A stretch of DNA of 64,000 nt, taken from NCBI GenBank assembly GCA_035943635.1, contig DASZBX010000148.1, positions 124,001-188,000 of the forward strand, written 5' to 3'. A model generated the notes under the pieces. It searched no databases. It was not told the DNA's origin and was given only the letters and a program-made list of their open reading frames with translations. Both the position numbers and the translations under genes were made by a program. The stretch comes from DASZBX01 sp035943635. GTDB lineage: Bacteria > Actinomycetota > Actinomycetes > Streptomycetales > Catenulisporaceae. The stretch's first letter is position 1. Each line of letters begins with the position of its first letter. This document shows, one piece after another, positions 59,091 to 64,000 of the stretch.

Positions 59091-60605
59091 GTGGCCGAGA
59101 TCAAGTCCGACCCCAAGATCGGTATCTTGGTGGTCGCGTACAACGCGGCCGAGACGCTCAGCCGCACGCTCGACCGGATCCCCGAGGACTTCAGGCCCCG
59201 CATCAGCGAGATCATCATCGCGGACGACAGCAGCCAGGACGAGACCTTCACGGTCGGCGCGGACTGGGCCCAGTCGCACCCGCGGATCAAGACCACGGTG
59301 CAGCGGCGGACCAAGAACCTCGGCTACGGCGGCAACCAGAAGGCCGGGTACAAGCTGGCCATCGAACGCGGCCTGGACATCGTGGTGATGCTGCACGCGG
59401 ACGGCCAGTACGCTCCCGAGTTCCTGCCGCAGATGGTCGCCCCACTGGTCGAGGGGGAAGCCGACGCGGTCTTCGGCTCCCGGATGATGACCCGGGGCGG
59501 CGCGCTCAAGGGCGGCATGCCGCTGTACAAGTTCGTCGGCAACAAGGTCCTGACCACGGTCGAGAACCGGATGTTGGGCACCTCGCTGAGCGAGTTCCAC
59601 TCCGGGTACCGGGCCTACCGCACCGCGGCGCTGTGCGAGATCCCGTTCGAGTTCAACACGGACAACTTCGACTTCGACACCCAGATCATCGTGCAGTTGG
59701 TGGACGCGGGCAAGACGATCGTCGAGGTGCCGATCCCGACCTTCTACGGCGACGAGATCTGCAACGTCGACGGCCTGAAGTACGCCAAGGACGTGATCAA
59801 GGACGTCGTCGAGTACAAGTTGGTGAACAAGGGCTTCGGCAGCGCGGACTGGGTGCCCAAGGCGCACGAGCGCTCGTTCCAGGCCGGTGACGGCACCAAC
59901 CGGGCCGCGCTGCTGTCCATGCTCGACGGCCGCCCGCCGGCCCGGATACTGGACCTGGAGTGCGCTGACGGCACCTTCGCGGAGCAGGCCCGGGCACTGG
60001 GGCACGAGGTGGTCGGCGTCGCCTTCGTCGAGATGCCCGGTGTGCGCGGGCGGGTCACCAGGTTCCACCAGGCCGACCTGGAGTACGGGGTGCCGGCCGA
60101 AGTCGGCGCCGGCTACGACTACGTGGTGATCGCGGACGTGCTGGAGCAGCTGGCCAAGCCGTCCCGGCTGCTGCGGGACATCTGGGCGGTGCTCAAGCCC
60201 GGCGGCCAGGTCCTGCTGTCCGTGCCGAACTTCAACCACTGGTACCCGCGCACCAAGGTCGCGGTCGGCCGGTTCGGTTACGACCGACGGGGGATTCTGG
60301 ACGAGTCGCACCTGCGCTTCTTCACCCCGCGCACCCTGCGCCGGCTGGTGGTGGAGACCGGGTTCGACATCCTCGAAGAGGCCCAGACCGGGCTGCCGCT
60401 GACCGCGATCACGGCCCGGCCGGAGAAGCACCGACTGCTGCGCGCGATCGACGGCAGCCTGGCCAAGGTACGTCCGTCCCTGTTCGCCTACCAGCTGGTC
60501 TTCCGGCTGACCCCGCACTACGAGAGCACGGTCGAGGCCGAGATAAGGGCTTCGGCGGCCGGCGCGCCGGCCGACGGCGCCGACTCGTTCCACACCGAGG
60601 CCTAG
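59091..60605 (+). CDS. Family 2 glycosyltransferase fused to a class I methyltransferase
   Basis: This 504-residue protein has two domains. Residues 8-240 form a GT-A family 2 glycosyltransferase with VVAYNAAETL, the IIADDSS motif and HADGQYAP as metal/nucleotide-sugar sites. Residues 280-450 form a SAM-dependent methyltransferase with ILDLECADGTF (normally DLGCGxG), the YDYVVIADVLEQL region and LKPGGQVLLSVPN. There is no membrane helix. GTG 59091 has AGGAGG. It lies between oriC and dnaA on the opposite strand from dnaA, an unusual location; a strong hairpin follows. Possible substrates are cell-wall or lipid glycans; nothing in the sequence decides this. Confidence 0.9.
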   Translation: MAEIKSDPKIGILVVAYNAAETLSRTLDRIPEDFRPRISEIIIADDSSQDETFTVGADWAQSHPRIKTTVQRRTKNLGYGGNQKAGYKLAIERGLDIVVMLHADGQYAPEFLPQMVAPLVEGEADAVFGSRMMTRGGALKGGMPLYKFVGNKVLTTVENRMLGTSLSEFHSGYRAYRTAALCEIPFEFNTDNFDFDTQIIVQLVDAGKTIVEVPIPTFYGDEICNVDGLKYAKDVIKDVVEYKLVNKGFGSADWVPKAHERSFQAGDGTNRAALLSMLDGRPPARILDLECADGTFAEQARALGHEVVGVAFVEMPGVRGRVTRFHQADLEYGVPAEVGAGYDYVVIADVLEQLAKPSRLLRDIWAVLKPGGQVLLSVPNFNHWYPRTKVAVGRFGYDRRGILDESHLRFFTPRTLRRLVVETGFDILEEAQTGLPLTAITARPEKHRLLRAIDGSLAKVRPSLFAYQLVFRLTPHYESTVEAEIRASAAGAPADGADSFHTEA

Positions 60606-60629
60606 TCCGAGGTTCAATCCTGCCGGCGA

Positions 60630-60683
60630 CGACGAACTGCCCGCGCGTTCTCCCGACAGGGGAGAGGCGCGGGCGGTTCGTCG
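60630..60683. terminator. Large hairpin between the glycosyltransferase gene and dnaA
   Basis: Outer arms CGACGAAC (60630-60637) and GTTCGTCG (60676-60683) continue into GC-rich inner stems around GACA. It ends the convergent glycosyltransferase and dnaA genes. Confidence 0.8.
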
Positions 60684-60704
60684 TAAGGGGGCTTGGCTGC
60701 GTGC

Positions 60705-62267
60705 TTATCCGCGCATCTGCTTGATCCGGTTGGTCAGCTCGGTCACCTGGTTGTAGATGGACCGGCGCTCGGCCATCAGCGACCTGATCTTGCGATCGGC
60801 GTGCATGACCGTGGTGTGGTCGCGGCCGCCGAACTGCTGGCCGATCTTGGGCAGGGACAGGTCGGTCAGCTCCCGGCACAGGTACATCGCGATCTGGCGC
60901 GCGGTCACCAGGACCCGGCTGCGCGAGGTGCCGCACAGGTCGTCCATCGACAGCCCGAAGTACGCGGCGGTCTGCGCCATGATCAGCCCGGTGGTGATCT
61001 CCGGGCCGCCCACGTCCGGGATCAGGTCCCGCAGCACGGCCTCGGCCAACGGCAGGTCGACCGGGGCCCGGTTGAGCGAGGCGAAGGCGGTCACCCGGAT
61101 GAGGGCGCCCTCCAGCTCGCGGATGTTGGTGGAGATCTTGCTGGCGATGAACTCCAGCACCTCGGGCGGGGCGTTCAGTCCCTCCTGCGCGGCCTTCTTG
61201 CGCAGGATCGCGATCCGGGTCTCGAGCTCCGGCGGCTGCACGTCCGTGATCAGGCCCCACTCGAACCGCGAACGCAGCCGGTCCTCCAGCGTGGTCAGCT
61301 GCTTGGGCGGGCGGTCGCTGGAGATGACGATCTGCTTGTTCGAGTTGTGCAGCGCGTTGAAGGTGTGGAAGAACTCCTCCTGCGTGCCTTCCTTGTTCTC
61401 CAGGAACTGGATGTCGTCGATCATCAGGATGTCGATGTCCCGGTAGCGGCGGCGCAGCAGGTCCTGCCTGCCGTCGCGGATCGCGTTGATGAAGTCGTTG
61501 GTGAACTCCTCGGTGCTCACGTACCGCACCTTGGTCCCCGGGTAGAGCGACCGGGTGTAGTGGCCGATCGCGTGCAGCAGGTGGGTCTTGCCCAGACCCG
61601 ATTCGCCGTAGATGAACAACGGGTTGTAGGCCTTGGCCGGGGCCTCGGCCACCGCCACCGCGGCGGCGTGCGCGAACCGGTTGCTGGACCCGATCACGAA
61701 GGTCTCGAACAGGTACTTCGGGTTCAGCCGGCCGGCCTCCCCCTCCTTGCCCGGCCCGCCGGACCCGCCGAGGTTCTCCCCCACCCGGGGCACCGGGCGC
61801 GGGGAGTGGCCGGGCGGTTCGTAGTGGCCGAAGTCGTGTTCGGACCGGCTCGGGAAGGGCAGCGTGATGCCCGGCCCGGCGGAGGGGCCGCGGCCGTCCG
61901 GTCCGCCCCGGTCCGGGTCGCCGGGCGGCGGGGCGAGCACCCGGACCGGGGAGAACGGCAGCTGGGCGGCGGAGCCCGGGCCGTCGGCGTCCGCGGCCGG
62001 GCGCGAGTCCGGGTTGGGCACCACGGTCACCGCGATCCGGATCTGCTGGCCGAGCACCTGGCCCAGCCCCTGGGTGATCAGGTCGCGCAGACGGGTCTCG
62101 ACCGTGCCCTTCGAATAGTCGTCCTCCACGCTCAGCAGGGCCGTATCGCCCACCAGGGCCATCGGCACGATCATCTTCACAAAGGCGCGATCCTTCGGGC
62201 CGACCAGGTCGGCCACCTCGATCTCGTGGCAGAAACGGGCCCACACCGATGCGAAGTCGTTGCTCAC
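60705..62267 (-). CDS. dnaA: Chromosomal replication initiator protein DnaA
   Basis: This 520-residue initiator binds DnaA boxes in oriC and opens the duplex. Domain I covers about residues 1-90, domain II is a long Pro/Gly-rich linker, and the AAA+ domain III has Walker A GESGLGKT (221-228) and Walker B MIDDIQFLENK. Domain IV has the DNA-binding signature GRDHTTVMHADRK near the C-terminus. GTG 62267 has an AGGGGA site; the open frame begins at GTG 62315. Its upstream region carries paired DnaA boxes, as expected for autoregulation. A glycosyltransferase gene separates it from oriC. Confidence 0.97.
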   Translation of the reverse strand: MSNDFASVWARFCHEIEVADLVGPKDRAFVKMIVPMALVGDTALLSVEDDYSKGTVETRLRDLITQGLGQVLGQQIRIAVTVVPNPDSRPAADADGPGSAAQLPFSPVRVLAPPPGDPDRGGPDGRGPSAGPGITLPFPSRSEHDFGHYEPPGHSPRPVPRVGENLGGSGGPGKEGEAGRLNPKYLFETFVIGSSNRFAHAAAVAVAEAPAKAYNPLFIYGESGLGKTHLLHAIGHYTRSLYPGTKVRYVSTEEFTNDFINAIRDGRQDLLRRRYRDIDILMIDDIQFLENKEGTQEEFFHTFNALHNSNKQIVISSDRPPKQLTTLEDRLRSRFEWGLITDVQPPELETRIAILRKKAAQEGLNAPPEVLEFIASKISTNIRELEGALIRVTAFASLNRAPVDLPLAEAVLRDLIPDVGGPEITTGLIMAQTAAYFGLSMDDLCGTSRSRVLVTARQIAMYLCRELTDLSLPKIGQQFGGRDHTTVMHADRKIRSLMAERRSIYNQVTELTNRIKQMRG

Positions 62268-62406
62268 ACCGTCCCCTGGAATGGAACGGAAAGACTCGTC
62301 GGACACAACTATCACTCACCGGGTCGATACGGTCGGATCATCTGCACTTACTCTGCGCTGATCGCGCTCGCCCCGCGGACCCAACCGGCCCGGGCGGCCT
62401 CACAAG

Positions 62407-62429
62407 TTTTCCACAATACCTGTGGAAAA
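62407..62429. promoter_or_regulatory. Palindromic DnaA box pair upstream of dnaA
   Basis: TTTTCCACA (62407-62415) and TGTGGAAAA (62421-62429) form a perfect inverted pair with a 5-base spacer about 140 bases upstream of dnaA and 250 bases before rpmH. Likely role: DnaA autoregulation. Apart from the rpmH promoter, nothing else was identified in the dnaA-rpmH gap (62268-62678). Confidence 0.65.
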
Positions 62430-62491
62430 CCTTCCGTGGGCACTTTTGATCCCGGCCCGATCCCTCCCCCGCGACCCGCGCGACCTCTGGT

Positions 62492-62521
62492 TTGACCTGA
62501 GCGGGGCCGGGCGCGTACCGT
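62492..62521 (+). promoter_or_regulatory. Probable rpmH promoter
   Basis: TTGACC (62492-62497), an 18-base spacer and TACCGT (62516-62521) match the housekeeping sigma pattern. It points toward rpmH. Confidence 0.6.
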
Positions 62522-62678
62522 AAGCAGGTCGAGATGTCCATATGAGTTATCCGCCGGCCGGTCCGTCAGACACCTGCGATCCCGCCGAGCAGCCCAGGCT
62601 GGCCGGTCCAGACCGCAGCCGGCAGCACTCGCCCGCATCTCGCCACTCGACGTCCGTTCAGTACCCCTGGAGCACCCA

Positions 62679-62816
62679 GTGACGAAGCGCACCTTCCAGC
62701 CGAACAACCGGCGCCGCGCCAAGACCCACGGCTTCCGGCTGCGCATGCGCACTCGGGCCGGCCGCGCCATCCTGTCCTCCCGGCGGGCCAAGGGCCGCCA
62801 AGAACTGTCCGCGTAG
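62679..62816 (+). CDS. rpmH: 50S ribosomal protein L34
   Basis: This 45-residue very basic protein has the start TKRTFQPNNRRRAKTHGFRL and the end GRQELSA, the universal L34 pattern of the large ribosomal subunit. GTG 62679 is the start; no strong ribosome site is seen. It is divergent from dnaA and heads the rpmH-rnpA-yidD-yidC group. Confidence 0.97.
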   Translation: MTKRTFQPNNRRRAKTHGFRLRMRTRAGRAILSSRRAKGRQELSA

Positions 62817-62875
62817 GCGCACCGATCGGCAGTTCGTGCCGTCGATCCGCGTGATCCGGCATTGAGGAGATCGCC

Positions 62876-63238
62876 ATGCTGCCGACCGCGCAGCGAGTGA
62901 CGGACAGTGCCGAGTTCGCCGAGGTCATCCGCGGCGGACGGCGTACCGGCCGTTCCCATTTGGTGGTCTACTACGCGGCGCGCCCCGAGCGCGCCGAAGC
63001 CCGCGCGGGGAACACCCGGGCGGGCTTTGTCGTGAGCAAGGCCGTCGGCCCGGCAGTGGTGCGCAACCAGGTCAAGCGCCGGCTGCGGCACCTGGTCGCG
63101 GCCCGGCTGGCCGAGCTGCCGGCCGGCGCGGTCCTGGTGGTCCGGGCCCTGCCGCCCGCGGCCGGCGCGAGTTCGGCCGACCTCGGCCGCGACCTCGACT
63201 CGGCACTGCGCAAGCTGCTGGGACAGGCGCGGCCATGA
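62876..63238 (+). CDS. rnpA: Ribonuclease P protein component
   Basis: This 120-residue basic protein supports RNase P RNA in processing tRNA 5' ends. The RNR signature is RNQVKRRLRHL, and the start is LPTAQRVTDSAEF. ATG 62876 has GAGGAG. It overlaps yidD by four bases (ATGA). Confidence 0.96.
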   Translation: MLPTAQRVTDSAEFAEVIRGGRRTGRSHLVVYYAARPERAEARAGNTRAGFVVSKAVGPAVVRNQVKRRLRHLVAARLAELPAGAVLVVRALPPAAGASSADLGRDLDSALRKLLGQARP

Positions 63239-63486
63239 AGCATGTCCTGATGTTCGCGATCCGCGGCTACCAGCGCCTGGTCTCCCCCTGGCTCGGACCG
63301 GTCTGCCGCTACTACCCGAGCTGCTCGCACTACGGCTACGAGGCCGTGTCGGTGCACGGTGCGGCGAAGGGAAGCGTGCTCGCCGCTTGGCGGGTGCTGC
63401 GCTGCAACCCCTGGAGCGCGGGCGGGGTCGACCCGGTGCCGCCGCGCGGCCGGTGGCGCGGCGCAGTGGAAGAGGAGTCGGTCTAG
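63235..63486 (+). CDS. yidD: Membrane protein insertion efficiency factor YidD
   Basis: This 83-residue protein has the YidD pattern: IRGYQRLVSPWLG, CRYYPSCSHYGYEAV and VLRCNPWSAGGVDPVP, with conserved cysteines. It aids YidC-dependent membrane insertion. The start codon overlaps the rnpA stop. Confidence 0.96.
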   Translation: MKHVLMFAIRGYQRLVSPWLGPVCRYYPSCSHYGYEAVSVHGAAKGSVLAAWRVLRCNPWSAGGVDPVPPRGRWRGAVEEESV

Positions 63487-63613
63487 ATGAGCCGACCGCG
63501 GCCGGGCGACCGCATTGCGCTGGTTGACCTGGGCAGAAATTCGCATCAATCATCTAGGGTGGTCGAACTGGTGCTTTCGCGGAGATCCGCCAACGTAGTC
63601 GAGGAGCGTAACC

Positions 63614-64000
63614 GTGTCGTGGTATGACCATCTGCTGAGCCCGCTGATCTGGGTGGTCAGCTGGATCGTGGTCCAGTTCCACAGTCTGTTCAGCCTGGTC
63701 TTCCTGGCGGACAGCGGGTGGGCCTGGGGCCTGTCCATCGTCTTCCTGACCATCGTGATCCGGGCCGCCCTGATCCCGGTCTTCGTCAAGCAGATCAAGT
63801 CCATGCGGGCGATGCAGGCGATCCAGCCCGAGGTCAAGAAGCTCCAGACCAAGTACAAGGCCGAGCTGGAACGGGCCAAGCTCGACCCGATCAAGAAGCG
63901 CGAGGTCCAGCAGCGCCAGCAGCGGGACACCATGGCGCTGTACAAGGAACACGGCACCAACCCCTTCTCCAGCTGTCTGCCGCTGGTGGTGCAGACCCCG
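63614..64000 (+). CDS. yidC: Membrane protein insertase YidC (3' end outside window)
   Basis: The first 129 residues of YidC/Oxa1 are visible, the insertase that folds membrane proteins with SecYEG. GTG 63614 has GAGGAG. Helices at about residues 10-32 (WVVSWIVVQFHSLFSL) and 40-60 precede the cytoplasmic coiled segment KSMRAMQAIQPEVKKLQTKY. The frame continues past the right window edge. Confidence 0.96.
   Translation, partial: MSWYDHLLSPLIWVVSWIVVQFHSLFSLVFLADSGWAWGLSIVFLTIVIRAALIPVFVKQIKSMRAMQAIQPEVKKLQTKYKAELERAKLDPIKKREVQQRQQRDTMALYKEHGTNPFSSCLPLVVQTP

Noticed and set aside
1..64000. CRISPR arrays, rRNA operons, insertion sequences with inverted ends
   Set aside because: No regular spacer-repeat pattern, no rRNA-like sequence and no transposase gene was seen on either strand.

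Overview
The window comes from a high-GC actinobacterium. The GC content by eye is about 70 percent, GTG starts are frequent, and gene order matches the Streptomyces replication-origin neighbourhood. The block from tRNA-Leu through fhaA-fhaB-pstP-rodA-pbpA-pknB, trpG, crgA, rhomboid, ppiA, the tRNA-Ala/tRNA-Ile genes, gyrA-gyrB, DUF721, recF, dnaN, oriC, dnaA, rpmH, rnpA, yidD and yidC is the classic actinobacterial oriC core. Absence of gnd between dnaN and recF, and a glycosyltransferase-methyltransferase gene between oriC and dnaA, argue against a typical Streptomyces. A Catenulisporales-like or other Streptomyces relative is plausible but not proven.

Layout. 1-1300 holds the 3' part of dnaB. 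1.4-30.3 kb is a variable region: an ABC exporter with a two-component system, a secreted protein, a DinB/WYL pair, an atypical AroA paralogue beside a KAS III gene and a TetR gene, an ECF41 sigma factor with an apparent target oxidoreductase, a diverged PRPP synthetase, an MFS exporter, a hemerythrin protein, a divergent pair of DUF1453-like membrane proteins, a ricin-GH64 glucanase, hydrolases and a GntR/YtrA-type ABC operon. Two places (about 21.7 kb and 29.39 kb) carry head-to-head gene remnants in which both divergent partners lack their N-termini. A frameshifted repeat protein follows the second one.

30.4-43.9 kb is the cell-growth signalling cluster (FHA proteins, PP2C phosphatase, SEDS polymerase, class B PBP, PASTA kinase) and its usual neighbours. 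A compact cluster of five DnaA-box-like sites lies between crgA and the rhomboid gene, far from oriC. 43.9-48.1 kb is a lower-GC island next to tRNA-Ala. It carries a coupled two-gene cassette (a coiled-coil protein plus a DUF4041/GIY-YIG-type nuclease), a PH-like protein and gene remnants.

48.1-64 kb is the origin region. oriC (about 58.19-58.66 kb) has many DnaA boxes on both strands and a run of five TAG triplets beside a box, arranged like the DnaA-trio unwinding element. Replication (dnaA, dnaN, recF, gyrase), ribosome and RNA processing (rpmH, rnpA) and membrane insertion (yidD, yidC) genes diverge from it. The most interesting signals are the origin architecture with an inserted glycosyltransferase-methyltransferase gene, the extra DnaA-box cluster, the island cassette, the ECF41 promoter match and the two deletion-fused divergent gene pairs.
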